From positions 1 to 64,000 of the forward strand of contig JADJFA010000011.1 of the NCBI GenBank assembly GCA_016708875.1: 64,000 bases of DNA. Direction: 5' to 3'. The notes under the pieces were generated by a model. That model saw only the letters and a program-made list of their open reading frames with translations, made no database searches and had not been told where the DNA came from. A program made the position numbers and the translations under genes. This DNA comes from Lewinellaceae bacterium (GTDB taxonomy: Bacteria > Bacteroidota > Bacteroidia > Chitinophagales > Saprospiraceae). Every line of letters starts with the position of its first letter. The stretch's first letter is position 1. Below, in pieces: positions 10,348-19,187 of the stretch.

Positions 10348-10926
10348 TTATTTTTTCAGCACAAAATCCCACTCTTGGTCAGTCTGCGGATAGACCGTCT
10401 CGGTCTGTGTACCGACTTTGGGATGGTGGAGCAAAAGTTTCTGCTCACGCTTTTGTAGGTCTGGTGGGATGCGGAGTTCGTAAAAACCGAGTTCATCGCT
10501 GGTATCGCGCAGGTTTTCTACCGAAACGACCACCCCCGGGATGGGTTTTTCCTGGTAAAAAATATGCCCTCGGATGCGCTCCAGGTTTTTCAACTCAACG
10601 GCCAGGTAAATCCGTCCATCAGTTGGAACGACATAAATTGAATCCGACTGTACGGCACGGTAGGGTTCCGAAAATGCCACATCCAACAGTACAGGGTCGC
10701 CAACCTGAAGGTTTTGAAATACCGCCTTGCCTTTGTCGTCAATGGCTTCCTGTTTGCGTTCGCCGTTCAAGTCGAGCCAAATATGACCTTTGGCTTGCAG
10801 GATGGGATACTGTTTGCCCTTTTTGGCATCGTAGGCGAAAACGGTAAGCGAAGTGGGTTTGCCGTTGGCTGAATTGCCAAAAAAATCTTTCACAGTGATA
10901 ACTGTTACCGTTGCTACCGTTACCAA
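10348..10926 (-). CDS. Membrane-anchored protein with carboxypeptidase-regulatory-like domain; start unclear
   Basis: 192 residues from a TTG start at 10926. The open frame continues upstream without ATG to the TAA at 11044-11046 and adds RRWWKRWEFILGLL, which completes a single transmembrane helix with VTVATVTVITV. The true N-terminus is therefore probably upstream of 10926. The soluble part contains a repeated Ig-like or regulatory-like module, ending with RGHIFYQEKPIPGVVVSVEN and LGFYELRIPP, typical of CarboxypepD_reg-like domains. It lies in the same frame directly after the EAD11-like gene. Inferred role: the membrane or extracytoplasmic partner of that gene. Function unknown. Confidence 0.6.
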   Translation of the reverse strand: MVTVATVTVITVKDFFGNSANGKPTSLTVFAYDAKKGKQYPILQAKGHIWLDLNGERKQEAIDDKGKAVFQNLQVGDPVLLDVAFSEPYRAVQSDSIYVVPTDGRIYLAVELKNLERIRGHIFYQEKPIPGVVVSVENLRDTSDELGFYELRIPPDLQKREQKLLLHHPKVGTQTETVYPQTDQEWDFVLKK

Positions 10927-10979
10927 AAGGCCGAGAATGAATTCCCAGCGTTTCCACCAGCGACGTGGCGTAGTGTGCG

Positions 10980-11012
10980 AACTTCCCGAAAGTTTGGAAC
11001 TTTTGGGAAGTT
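10980..11012. repeat. 15-bp-arm palindrome in the open frame upstream of the membrane protein
   Basis: AACTTCCCGAAAGTT, loop TGG, AACTTTTGGGAAGTT; one mismatch. It has the same 15-3-15 layout as the palindrome inside the STAND gene at 36151-36183, with a different sequence. It falls in the open frame between the EAD11-like stop and the transmembrane segment. Confidence 0.7.
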
Positions 11013-11043
11013 GGGTTGGGGGTATGTTGGTTAATTTTTTTAT

Positions 11044-11310
11044 TTAAAAGTCTTCAGGCAGCCAATGGACAGTTTCCACCGTTGTTTCCCGGATACGGGC
11101 CAATTCCATCGAGTAGTCGGCTTGAGAAATCGTGCCTTTGGAATGACTTGTTTTCAATGTATTAAAGCGGCCCAACTGGAAGGATGCGTCAAATTCATGG
11201 TTGCCCATGCTTTTGACCCGCCACTTTTTTTGAATCAGGAATAATCCGTGGAGCGTACGTTCCAAATCGCCGTCGGTGAGCCATTGGGAGAGGGTTTGCT
11301 TTGCGTTCAT
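11044..11310 (-). CDS. Small effector-associated-domain (EAD11-like) protein
   Basis: 88 residues from MNAKQTLSQW at 11310. This start is preferred because the longer frame runs into the fusA terminator. The pattern is a short alpha-helical domain with LSQWLTDGDLERTLHGLFLI, FDASFQLGRFNTLKTSHSKG and ISQADYSMELARIRETTVE, ending WLPEDF. This resembles the effector-associated domain 11 family, an adaptor domain abundant in Bacteroidota conflict systems (family assigned from memory of its pattern, not by a search). The TAA at 11044-11046 is in the same frame as the next protein, so the two might be one protein split by a stop. Confidence 0.55.
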   Translation of the reverse strand: MNAKQTLSQWLTDGDLERTLHGLFLIQKKWRVKSMGNHEFDASFQLGRFNTLKTSHSKGTISQADYSMELARIRETTVETVHWLPEDF

Positions 11311-11364
11311 GGGCGAAAAAGTGCTGAGAAATTCGCCGAAAGGTAAAAGGAAGATTATGAGCCA

Positions 11365-11402
11365 CAAAAAACTCCCGGCAGCGCAAACGCACCACCGGGA
11401 GT
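11365..11402 (-). terminator. fusA: Intrinsic terminator after fusA
   Basis: On the minus strand ACTCCCGG and CCGGGAGT pair around a 16-nt loop (11371-11402) and are followed by six T (A-run at 11366-11371). It lies about 65 bp after the fusA stop. Confidence 0.85.
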
Positions 11403-11430
11403 CGTATCACAAAACGCTGATCAAAGTCCA

Positions 11431-11460
11431 ACGTCTAATGTCTAACGTCTAAAGTCTAAA
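11431..11460. repeat. Tandem GTCTAA words after fusA
   Basis: Four near-copies of (A/C/T)GTCTAA in tandem at 11431-11460, directly after the fusA stop. No complementary arm was found nearby. It resembles half of the iterated-word arms seen in other spacers. Confidence 0.6.
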
Positions 11461-11466
11461 ATCCAA

Positions 11467-13599
11467 TTACCCCTTCCCGCCCTTAGCAGCCGCAATCACC
11501 GCTTCAGAAACGCTTGCTGGTGGCGGAGCATAGTGGCTAAATTCCATGGTGCTCGAAGCACGACCAGAAGTCAGGGTACGAAGTTGCGTCACGTAACCGA
11601 ACATCTCAGAAAGTGGTACTTCAGCTTGAATGGCAACTGCGCCACCCATACGGCCTTCCTGACCTTTTGGCAAGCCACGACGGCGGTTCAAGTCACCAAT
11701 TACTGGACCAACGTAGTCTTCAGGTGTGATGACTTCCAATTTCATGATTGGTTCCATAATCACTGGTTTAGTGGCCGGAGCAGCAGCGCGGAAACCTTCC
11801 TTGGCGCACAACTCGAATGCAATTGGCTTGGAGTCAACGGCGTGCATACCACCGTCGAGCACCTTAACCTTCATCGAGTCAATATTGTAGCCTGCAAGGA
11901 TACCGTTGTTCATCATCTGCGTGAAACCGTCGGCAATAGGCTTCTGGTAGTTCTTGTCAATGGCACCACCCACGATGCCCCACTCGAACTGGAGTTTCTT
12001 TTTGCCGCTTTTGAAGTCGTCGCTGTTGAGGAAGTCTTCGTCGGCTGGGCCAAGCGTGAATTCCATGTCGGCGAAAAGACCAGAACCGCCCGTTTGCTTT
12101 TTCAAGCGTTCACGGTGTGTGGTAGTTTTGGTCAAAGCCTCTTTGTAGTTCACCTGAGGAGCGCCTTGGTTGCATTCCACTTTGAATTCGCGGCGCAAGC
12201 GGTCTACGATGATCTCCAAGTGCAATTCACCCATGCCGCTGATAACGGTTTGGTTCGTGTCCTCATCGTAGCGTACGCGGAAAGTCGGATCTTCCTCAGC
12301 AAGTTTATTGAGGGCCATGCCCATTTTGTCAAGGTCTTTTTGTGTCTTGGGTTCTACCGCCAAACCAATTACTGGCTCGGGGAACACCATGCTTTCGAGC
12401 ACAATCGGGTGGTTTACATCACAAAGCGTATCGCCAGTGCGGATGTCTTTGAAACCGACTGCTGCTGCAATATCGCCAGCTTCTACCGAATCAATCGGGT
12501 TCTGCTTGTTGGCGTGCATTTGGTACAGGCGGCTGATACGCTCTTTGTCGCCCGTGCGGGTGTTCAGTACATAAGAACCAGCGTCCAATTTGCCGGCATA
12601 AACACGGATAAAGCACAAGCGGCCCACAAATGGGTCGGTTGCAATTTTGAACGCCAATGCGGTGAAAGGCTCTGTTACCGAAGGTTTCCGTGATACTTCT
12701 TTCTCCGTTTTAGGATCTGTACCCGTCACAGATTCAATATCAATGGGTGCTGGAAGGAAATAACAAGCCGCGTCGAGGCAAGCCTGTACACCTTTGTTCT
12801 TAAATGCGGAACCGCACATTACTGGCGTCATCTTCCGATCGCACACAGCGGCACGCACTGCAGCGCGCATTTCGGCTACGGTGATGCTATCTGGGTCGTC
12901 GAAGAATTTTTCGAGCAACTTGTCATCGTAAGAAGCAACTTCTTCGATGAGTTGTTGACGCAGTTCGTGCACGGTTTCTTTCAAATCCTCAGGAACGGGG
13001 ATCTCCGTGTAGGTCATACCCTGGTCGTGCTCATTCCAAACGATTGCTTTACCCATCACGAGGTCCACAACACCTTTGAAGTTGTGCTCGGAGCCAATTG
13101 GCACCTGAAGTGGAATTGCATTCGAGCCAAGTTTGGCTTTCATGTCTTTCACCACCATCATGAAGTCAGAGCCAGCGCGGTCCATCTTGTTGACAAACGC
13201 GATACGTGGCACTTTATAGTTGTCGGCCAGACGCCAGTTGGTTTCAGACTGTGGCTCTACGCCATCTACTGCCGAAAACAAGAACACCAAGCCGTCGAGC
13301 ACACGCAACGAACGGTTCACCTCTACCGTGAAGTCCACGTGACCAGGGGTGTCAATGATGTTGAAATCATATAATTGGCCGTCTACAGTCCAGTGACACC
13401 TGGTAGCGGCTGAAGTGATGGTGATGCCGCGCTCTTGCTCCTGTTCCATCCAGTCCATCGTAGCAGCACCTTCGTGCACTTCGCCGATTTTGTGGTTGAC
13501 ACCTGTGTAAAAGAGCGTACGCTCGGTGAAAGTCGTTTTGCCCGCATCAATGTGGGCGGCGATACCAATATTCCGGGTGAACCGAAGGTCCGTTGCCAT
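11467..13599 (-). CDS. fusA: Elongation factor G
   Basis: Intact 710-residue translational GTPase that moves tRNAs and mRNA on the ribosome. It has the G1 loop [10 protein letters not shown] (about residues 14-23), G3 [10 protein letters not shown]4 NKMD and G5 GSAFKNKG. Domain IV/V signatures follow ([36 protein letters not shown]). Last gene of an rpsL-rpsG-fusA operon; the gene that follows is the EAD11-like gene, not tuf or rpsJ. It ends in an intrinsic terminator. Confidence 0.98.
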   Translation of the reverse strand: MATDLRFTRNIGIAAHIDAGKTTFTERTLFYTGVNHKIGEVHEGAATMDWMEQEQERGITITSAATRCHWTVDGQLYDFNIIDTPGHVDFTVEVNRSLRVLDGLVFLFSAVDGVEPQSETNWRLADNYKVPRIAFVNKMDRAGSDFMMVVKDMKAKLGSNAIPLQVPIGSEHNFKGVVDLVMGKAIVWNEHDQGMTYTEIPVPEDLKETVHELRQQLIEEVASYDDKLLEKFFDDPDSITVAEMRAAVRAAVCDRKMTPVMCGSAFKNKGVQACLDAACYFLPAPIDIESVTGTDPKTEKEVSRKPSVTEPFTALAFKIATDPFVGRLCFIRVYAGKLDAGSYVLNTRTGDKERISRLYQMHANKQNPIDSVEAGDIAAAVGFKDIRTGDTLCDVNHPIVLESMVFPEPVIGLAVEPKTQKDLDKMGMALNKLAEEDPTFRVRYDEDTNQTVISGMGELHLEIIVDRLRREFKVECNQGAPQVNYKEALTKTTTHRERLKKQTGGSGLFADMEFTLGPADEDFLNSDDFKSGKKKLQFEWGIVGGAIDKNYQKPIADGFTQMMNNGILAGYNIDSMKVKVLDGGMHAVDSKPIAFELCAKEGFRAAAPATKPVIMEPIMKLEVITPEDYVGPVIGDLNRRRGLPKGQEGRMGGAVAIQAEVPLSEMFGYVTQLRTLTSGRASSTMEFSHYAPPPASVSEAVIAAAKGGKG

Positions 13600-13670
13600 G
13601 ACTTTTTACTTTATTGATTGTGTGAGAGAATGTGAGTGTGTGTTGGTTTGATGGGTTTGAGGTGTTTAAA

Positions 13671-13700
13671 GCGTTCGAGTTGTTCAAACAATTCGAACGC
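13671..13700. repeat. Inverted repeat in rpsG-fusA spacer
   Basis: GCGTTCGAGTTGTT at 13671-13684 pairs with 13687-13700 (one mismatch). The flanks on both sides continue the same words (GGGTTTGAGGTGTTTAAA to the left; TTCAAACAATTCAAACAAC to the right), so a longer imperfect hairpin covers about 13655-13730. The rest of the 357-bp spacer holds only the rpsG terminator. Confidence 0.75.
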
Positions 13701-13869
13701 TTCAAACAATTCAAACAACTCAAACTTAAAATTCAAAAGGCTATTCAGAACAAAGTATCGCTACAAGGGCTAGAATTCCCTTTGAATCGAATGTTAATTT
13801 TGAGTAAACCCTTTGATTTTTAAGAAAATTTTGAAAGAACAAAACGATTCATTCTTTTCAAAACCTCTA

Positions 13870-13935
13870 AAAACGCCGATACCGCCGAAAATTGCTTTCC
13901 CAAACACTATGCGGGGAACTGCAATCTTCGGCGGT
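13870..13935 (-). terminator. rpsG: Terminator-like hairpin after rpsG
   Basis: ACCGCCGAAAATTGC (13881-13895) pairs with 13921-13935 (one mismatch). On the minus strand it is followed by ATCGGCGTTTTTAGAGG. It lies 22 bp after the rpsG stop and so may cause partial termination before fusA. Confidence 0.6.
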
Positions 13936-13956
13936 AGGGCGGTGGCTTAGCCTTGC

Positions 13957-14427
13957 TTAACGTCCACGGAAGTGGGCAAAAGCACGGTTTGCTTCAGCCA
14001 TTTTGTGTACGTCTTCGCGTTTTTTCACTGCGTTGCCTTCGCCTTTGGCAGCGGCCATTACTTCGGCAGCGAGTTTTTCGGCCATGCCTTTACCGCTACG
14101 GGTACGGGCATATTTGATCATCCACTTAATACCAATGGAGACTTTGCGATTGGCAGGAAGTTCCGTTGGAATTTGGAAAGTAGAACCACCTACGCGGCGG
14201 CTACGGACTTCCACTTGTGGCATGACGTTGTTGAGTGCTTTCTTCCAGATCTGCAACTCGTCCTCGTTGGTGCGGCTTTTTACAATGTCAAGTGCATCAT
14301 AAAAAATGCCAAATGCAACGCTCTTCTTGCCGTCCCACATCAGGTTATTCACGAAACGTGTTACCATCGTATCGTTATAACGCGGATCGGCGGCCAATAC
14401 TCGAGGTTTCGGTTTGTGCTTACGCAT
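13957..14427 (-). CDS. rpsG: 30S ribosomal protein S7
   Basis: Intact 156-residue uS7, which binds the 3' domain of 16S rRNA near the E site. Signatures are [53 protein letters not shown] and [20 protein letters not shown]. Second gene of the str operon. Confidence 0.97.
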   Translation of the reverse strand: MRKHKPKPRVLAADPRYNDTMVTRFVNNLMWDGKKSVAFGIFYDALDIVKSRTNEDELQIWKKALNNVMPQVEVRSRRVGGSTFQIPTELPANRKVSIGIKWMIKYARTRSGKGMAEKLAAEVMAAAKGEGNAVKKREDVHKMAEANRAFAHFRGR

Positions 14428-14441
14428 TTTTGTGAAGTGAT

Positions 14442-14518
14442 AAAGTGATAGAATGATGAAGTGATTTGGTCAGCGATGGTGATATTGAATCACTTCATCG
14501 CTTCATCTCTTCATCGCT
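14442..14518. repeat. Inverted repeat of GTGATGAA words inside the str operon
   Basis: Left arm words AAAGTGATAGAATGATGAAG face right arm AATCACTTCATCGCTTCATC up to the rpsL stop. The core GATGAAGTGATT (14455-14466) pairs perfectly with 14488-14499. It fills the whole rpsL-rpsG spacer. The same word, ATCACTTCATC, recurs in spacers at 29240 and 46116. Confidence 0.75.
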
Positions 14519-14893
14519 TTATTTTTTAGGACGCTTGGTGCCGTATTTCGAACGGCTCTTGCTGCGCTTTTGTACGCCAGCCGTATCGAGCGCGCCGCGT
14601 ACAATGGTGTAACGTACCCCTGGAAGGTCTTTTACACGACCGCCGCGTACAAGCACAATAGAGTGCTCTTGAAGGTTGTGGCCTTCCCCGGGGATGTAGC
14701 AAATGACCTCAAGACCGTTTACGAGGCGCACTTTCGCCACTTTGCGGAGGGCTGAGTTAGGTTTTTTCGGAGTGGTAGTGTACACACGGGTGCATACGCC
14801 ACGCTTCTGCGGGCTGGAATTGAGCGCTCGGCTCTTGCTCGCATACTCCACCTTTTCGCGGCTTTTCCGCACAAGTTGATTGATGGTTGGCAT
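14519..14893 (-). CDS. rpsL: 30S ribosomal protein S12
   Basis: Intact 124-residue uS12 of the decoding centre. It starts [15 protein letters not shown]. The conserved loops [19 protein letters not shown] and [20 protein letters not shown] carry the wild-type lysines at the usual streptomycin-resistance positions. First gene of the operon, with a Bacteroidota-type promoter about 90 bp upstream. Confidence 0.97.
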   Translation of the reverse strand: MPTINQLVRKSREKVEYASKSRALNSSPQKRGVCTRVYTTTPKKPNSALRKVAKVRLVNGLEVICYIPGEGHNLQEHSIVLVRGGRVKDLPGVRYTIVRGALDTAGVQKRSKSRSKYGTKRPKK

Positions 14894-14979
14894 ACTGTTA
14901 TTTTTGCTGAAATTTTTGTAACTCGTTCAAAATCAATGAAAAAAGGGTAAAAAAGCACTCCCTTTTTCCAAAACGGTGG

Positions 14980-15011
14980 CAAAGGTAGTTCTACTTCCTG
15001 CTATTTTCCAA
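14980..15011 (-). promoter_or_regulatory. rpsL: Bacteroidota-type promoter of rpsL operon
   Basis: On the minus strand TTGG (15008-15011), 20 bp, then TACCTTTG (14980-14987). This matches the TTTG/TTG and TAnnTTTG boxes of the primary sigma factor in this phylum. The leader to the rpsL ATG is about 80 nt. Confidence 0.75.
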
Positions 15012-15048
15012 GCAGGACTCAAAGTTTTCTGTGTAAAATCTGTAGCGC

Positions 15049-17796
15049 TCAGCGGATCACCGTCACATCCCCTTCGTATTGCAGCTCTGTGCCATCAATA
15101 AAGCGCACCATCGCATACCAGGCGAAGACGCCATCCACCTTTTGCCCCTTGGCAGTGCCATCCCATCCGATACTAGGTTCATTCAGGTCGAAGTCGCGAT
15201 TTTCATAGATCAGGCTGCCCCAGCGGTCGTAAATGCGCAACAGGGATATTTGCTCCGCAGCCGGCCCACTGTACCCCGTAAAACGTCCGTTGTAGAAATC
15301 TGAACTTTCAGGTTTGAAAATATTGGGGAAATATACCGGGCGCTGCTTATTTACACGAATGGTGACGGTGTCAAAGGCCATACAACCATCCTCGTCGGTG
15401 ATTTTGACGGTGTAAACAATATCGTCAATGGCCGTGGCGGTCGGATCTGGAATATTATTTTCGCTCAGCCCAATAGCAGGCGTCCACTCAAAAGTGACCA
15501 CACGCCCAAATGGAGCAGTAATCGTACTGATGTCCACCGTAAAGCCTAGGTCAAGTGTCGTGTCGGTGGGCACTGCCGCAACAATTAGCGCTGGAGGTTG
15601 TGAAATAGTGGCAAATACAGAGTCCTGACAACCGTAAGCATCTTTGACTTTCACCCAATAATCACCCGCCAGCAAATTTCTCAAAGTATCCGAGGCGAAA
15701 AACGCGATGCCGTTTGGACTGAACATATAGGGGGGGCGCCCGCCAACACCTTCCACACGGATTTCGCCTTCGGGAGTGCCGTTGCAGATCAGGTCCAAAA
15801 CATCAATCAGATTTACCGCCACATCTGGTGGTTCGGTAATAAACACGCCTCCAACAATGATACATTCGTTTCGATCTGAAACAGTTACGTCGTATTGGCC
15901 CGGTGTCAAATTGCTTATGGTTTGCGTAAGCGCCACATTTGACCATTGATAGGTGTACAATCCTGTGCCGCCAGAAGGGATTGCTTCTGCCATGCCATCA
16001 TTGGCGCCAAAACAAGAAATGTCTATGGTGTCTATCATCAGTTCGAGCGGAGGATTGTCCGTCACTGTCACAACAAAAGTGCCCTCGCATAGTACCCCAT
16101 CAATGGCCTGAATCGTATATGTCCCTGCCGCAAATCCTCCCTGGGAGTTGCTGGGGATATAACCACTACCCCAATCGAACTGCACAATGGGCTTGCCATT
16201 GGTCACGTTGAGCGTGATGACCCCGTTGGCATCGCCAAAACAAAGGGGTTTTTCCACGCTGGCTTCCGCTGTGAGAATCCGCTCGTCCACTTGAATGCCC
16301 AAATCAGTTTTACAGTTATTAAAATCAACAATAGCGAGCGTGTAAAAACCAACGCCCAAGCTATCGAGCGAGTTTTCGGTGGTGAAAGGCCCGTTGTTCC
16401 AACTGAACAGATAAGGAGGAGTACCGCTTGTGATATTGTTGATGGTAATTTGGCCATTCGCCGTGCCGTTGCAGTCGGGAGCGGCAATAAGGGTGTCCAC
16501 CTTTACATCAGGGTAAATTACAACTGAATGAATATCAGTGACTTTACAACCAAGGTCAGTTTCCAAAGTTAGCACCACCGGGTGAACGCCAGGCGTATTG
16601 AAAGTAACGGTATGCGGGCCGGGGCCTGTTGCAATTTGCGGCATAGCATCCGCGCCAAAGCTCCAATTCCAGTCTGTAATGGCACCAAGGGCGAAAGTTG
16701 ACGCATCTACTACCTGCACGGGAGTGCCGAGGCATACTGCTTCCGGGATGGTTTCAAACTTGGCTTCAGGACCGAGAAACTCACCTGAGCCGCCAAATTC
16801 AATAGAAAATCCATTGCCCGTGGCCGAAAAGTTGTTGACTGCCAGCGCATAGGTTTCCCCTTGTATCATGTCCAAAGGTTTCAGCCAGGCATCATCACCG
16901 GGTTCGGAGCAGCCTGCGTCTTCGCTAGTATCAGGATCGCCATTGCGCATTCCGGTTGGTCCAAGGCAGGCGACAGAATTGACATTTTGGCTTTGACCAG
17001 AAGCCATGCAGCGCTCCACTACTTTTCCATTACAATTTCCGATGCCATTGGGCAAACGGTAGATGATAAAATCAAGATCGTCCGGGCCGTTCAAGGGGGT
17101 CAAAGTCATGGTCAACGTACCGGATTCTGCACAGGTAAATACAAACCAGGTGGAGTTGGATTCAAAAATTCCCGGCACTCCATTGTTAAAACAGGGCGCA
17201 TCTTGCATTTCGCTGTTATTGCTGCCAGCGCCGGTCACGTATTGTACCACAAAAGGTGATTTGTCGCACAATATAGAGGCTGTAGGACAGTCTGAAGTTG
17301 GTTCAACAGGTGGGTTGTAATTGTTGACACAAATTTGGAAGGTGCCAGTTTGGCCCCGGCACCCTGAACGCGGATCAGATAAGTAGAACCAACAAAAAAG
17401 CCCGCCTTTGTAGGCTTCCGCGATGTTGTTGTTACCAGTAGCCGCATCGCAAACCAATTCATTGATAACACCCCCACAGGTACCAAAGTAAAGCGTTACT
17501 TGCGGGTCTTGCAAGGTGCCGCCGGGAGACTGCGCTGTGGCGCCGCGCACCGTGATGGTCATGTCGGTCGCTTGCGGGGTAAAACTGAACCAAACATCGT
17601 TTTGCACGGAACCAAAGCAACTGGGGACCCCATACGTGGAAGGAGTTGCGCCTACATTGGTATAAGCATCTACGGGGCTGCAGAAAGTCAATACGGTGGG
17701 AATGACGATTGGGCTGGAACACTCATCATTGGTAGGCTGCGCGAATGCACTTGCTCCACACAAAAAAAGGGCAAAAAAGAGGGTAGTTTTTCTCAT
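15049..17796 (-). CDS. Large secreted protein with PKD/SprB-like repeats and T9SS type B C-terminal domain
   Basis: Intact, 915 residues. Signal peptide MRKTTLFFALFLCGASAFA. Two N-terminal jelly-roll-like blocks follow (QNDVWFSFTP; NSTWFVFTCAESGTLTMTL). A PKD-type domain is near residues 350-430 (ITDWNWSFGADAMPQ, PGVHPVVLTLETDLGCK). Then come several SprB-type repeats (about 440-740) with the pattern CNGTANGQITINNITSGTPP and GFYTLAIVDFNNC. The last 90 residues are the CHU_C / gliding-associated domain (VYFPNIFKPESSDFYNGRFT; LLRIYDRWGSLIYE; FAWYAMVRFIDG), the export signal for type IX secretion. Probably a surface adhesin or structural protein. Confidence 0.9.
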   Translation of the reverse strand: MRKTTLFFALFLCGASAFAQPTNDECSSPIVIPTVLTFCSPVDAYTNVGATPSTYGVPSCFGSVQNDVWFSFTPQATDMTITVRGATAQSPGGTLQDPQVTLYFGTCGGVINELVCDAATGNNNIAEAYKGGLFCWFYLSDPRSGCRGQTGTFQICVNNYNPPVEPTSDCPTASILCDKSPFVVQYVTGAGSNNSEMQDAPCFNNGVPGIFESNSTWFVFTCAESGTLTMTLTPLNGPDDLDFIIYRLPNGIGNCNGKVVERCMASGQSQNVNSVACLGPTGMRNGDPDTSEDAGCSEPGDDAWLKPLDMIQGETYALAVNNFSATGNGFSIEFGGSGEFLGPEAKFETIPEAVCLGTPVQVVDASTFALGAITDWNWSFGADAMPQIATGPGPHTVTFNTPGVHPVVLTLETDLGCKVTDIHSVVIYPDVKVDTLIAAPDCNGTANGQITINNITSGTPPYLFSWNNGPFTTENSLDSLGVGFYTLAIVDFNNCKTDLGIQVDERILTAEASVEKPLCFGDANGVITLNVTNGKPIVQFDWGSGYIPSNSQGGFAAGTYTIQAIDGVLCEGTFVVTVTDNPPLELMIDTIDISCFGANDGMAEAIPSGGTGLYTYQWSNVALTQTISNLTPGQYDVTVSDRNECIIVGGVFITEPPDVAVNLIDVLDLICNGTPEGEIRVEGVGGRPPYMFSPNGIAFFASDTLRNLLAGDYWVKVKDAYGCQDSVFATISQPPALIVAAVPTDTTLDLGFTVDISTITAPFGRVVTFEWTPAIGLSENNIPDPTATAIDDIVYTVKITDEDGCMAFDTVTIRVNKQRPVYFPNIFKPESSDFYNGRFTGYSGPAAEQISLLRIYDRWGSLIYENRDFDLNEPSIGWDGTAKGQKVDGVFAWYAMVRFIDGTELQYEGDVTVIR

Positions 17797-18021
17797 GGTG
17801 TACTATTGAAATCGGGATAATGCCTGCCTGCCAGTAGGCAAGGGATATTTGGCCAAAGGGCATTGTCTTTGCCAAGACGCAAAAACAGCCCTCTTTGTTG
17901 GCTGAATTTTTAGTCAAATTTTTCTTAAAATGCTGAAATCCAACCTGAATCCCCTTCTGAACCATTTGGAAATCTACATTAACGCCGCAAATTAGCAAAA
18001 TAAGCTTCGCCAGAGATTTTC

Positions 18022-18029
18022 TACTTTTG
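18022..18029 (+). promoter_or_regulatory. pssA: TAnnTTTG box very close to pssA start
   Basis: TACTTTTG ends six bases before the pssA ATG (18036). If it is the -7 element, the mRNA would be leaderless or nearly so. No good TTTG -33 box is seen. Confidence 0.4.
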
Positions 18030-18035
18030 CCGCCA

Positions 18036-18752
18036 ATGAAACATCTCCCCAACGCGCTAACGCTTGCCAACTTGTTTTGCGGCTGCTGCGCTTTGCTCTA
18101 CACTTTTTATTGGCAGCCTGAAATTGCGGCCTTTTTTACCCTCGGTTCCTTCGTCTTTGACTACCTGGACGGGATGGTGGCGCGGGCTTTAAAAGTCAGT
18201 TCGCCGCTTGGCAAAGAGCTCGATTCGCTGGCGGATGTGATAAGTTTTGGAGTGGTGCCGGGAGCGATGTTATTCCAATTGCTGGTGGGCGCGCCATCTA
18301 CCAGTACTGTTTATGGGATTTCTCTTGTCAATCTCATGGCCTTGCCTGCTTTTGTACTTTCCGCTTTCTCTGCGCTTCGCTTGGCAAAATTCAATCTTGA
18401 CACTCGGCAAGCCAATTATTTCATTGGACTGAGCACACCGGGATGTACAGTGTTTGTTTTGGGGTTAGCCCTGACCGCACATAACAACCTTTTTGGGTTG
18501 AAAGAATTGGTTGAAAATCACTGGTTTTTGTATGCACTTGTCGGGCTTTTTTCCTGGCTTTTGGTCAGTGAAATTCCGATGTTTGGGATGAAAATCAAAA
18601 GTTTTGATTGGAAGAACAATAGGTTCAACCTGGCTTTTTTGGTCTTGTTCGTCTTGCTTATAATTTTTTTGAAAGCACTGGCTTTGTCGGCCATCATTGT
18701 TTGCTACATTGTTTTGTCTCTTGTCTTTAGAAAAAATATCATTGCCAGTTAG
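18036..18752 (+). CDS. pssA: CDP-diacylglycerol-serine O-phosphatidyltransferase
   Basis: About 238-residue integral membrane CDP-alcohol phosphatidyltransferase. The catalytic motif DxxDGxxAR...GxxxDxxxD is present as DYLDGMVARALKVSSPLGKE followed by LDSLAD, near residues 45-70. Six or more hydrophobic segments follow. It makes phosphatidylserine, the precursor of phosphatidylethanolamine. The ATG at 18036 was chosen because MKHLPNALTLANLFCG is the usual N-terminus. Confidence 0.9.
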   Translation: MKHLPNALTLANLFCGCCALLYTFYWQPEIAAFFTLGSFVFDYLDGMVARALKVSSPLGKELDSLADVISFGVVPGAMLFQLLVGAPSTSTVYGISLVNLMALPAFVLSAFSALRLAKFNLDTRQANYFIGLSTPGCTVFVLGLALTAHNNLFGLKELVENHWFLYALVGLFSWLLVSEIPMFGMKIKSFDWKNNRFNLAFLVLFVLLIIFLKALALSAIIVCYIVLSLVFRKNIIAS

Positions 18753-18827
18753 TTTTGCCACTAATTGCACGAATTTTCACTAATTTCAATCTTTATTCGT
18801 GTAAATTCGTGCAATTAGTGGCAAAAC
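18752..18827. repeat. Perfect 25-bp inverted repeat between pssA and purS
   Basis: Arms 18752-18776 and 18803-18827 are perfectly complementary. The word GCCACTAATTGCACGAATT starts near the left end. The arm begins at the last base of the pssA stop codon. Closely related to the repeat at 39164-39238, so one dispersed family. Confidence 0.88.
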
Positions 18828-18852
18828 AAATACTAAACAAATCCACCATAGA

Positions 18853-19104
18853 ATGAAGTTTATCGCCGAAATTGACATCATGCCCCACCGCGAACTGCTT
18901 GACCCTCAGGGCAAAGCCGTGGTAAACAATATGAAACACCTTGATCTTTCGGGCATACAGGACGTGCGCATTGGCCGCCACGTAAGCATGACCCTGGAAG
19001 CAAATTCCGAAACCGAAGCCCGCCAAAAAGTTGAGACCGCCTGCCAGAAACTGCTGGCCAATCTTATCATGGAGACGTATTCGTTTTCGATTAAATCGGC
19101 CTAG
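18853..19104 (+). CDS. purS: Phosphoribosylformylglycinamidine synthase subunit PurS
   Basis: 83 residues. PurS is the small bridging subunit that couples the PurL synthetase and PurQ glutaminase in purine synthesis. Typical features are MKFIAEIDIMPHRELLDPQG, VNNMKHLDLSGIQDVRIGRH and the C-terminal MARKER-like helix QKLLANLIMETYSF. Neither purL nor purQ is near. Confidence 0.88.
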   Translation: MKFIAEIDIMPHRELLDPQGKAVVNNMKHLDLSGIQDVRIGRHVSMTLEANSETEARQKVETACQKLLANLIMETYSFSIKSA

Positions 19105-19111
19105 AAAAATC

Positions 19112-19167
19112 AGTTGCAAGTTAAAAGTAGCAAGTTACTTGCATCTTGTTACTTTCAACTTGCAACT
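19112..19167. repeat. Inverted repeat between purS and rsmI
   Basis: Arms 19112-19134 and 19145-19167 match over 23 bp with two mismatches around a 10-nt centre. They are made of the iterated word GTTGCAAGTTA / AGTAGCAAGTTAC. It fills the spacer up to 20 bp before the rsmI start. Confidence 0.82.
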
Positions 19168-19187
19168 CCCCACTTGGAACTTCAAAC

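Noticed and set aside
9978..10847. 289-residue plus-strand open frame over the TPR and membrane-protein genes
   Set aside because: The minus strand has a signal peptide and recognisable domains here; the plus frame is Arg/Pro/Trp-rich without a pattern.
11533..12693. 386-residue plus-strand open frame
   Set aside because: It is antisense to the well-conserved fusA gene and has no family pattern, so it is a shadow frame.
13600..13956. Hidden gene or tRNA in the rpsG-fusA spacer
   Set aside because: No ORF with a family pattern and no cloverleaf; it holds only an inverted repeat and a terminator-like hairpin.
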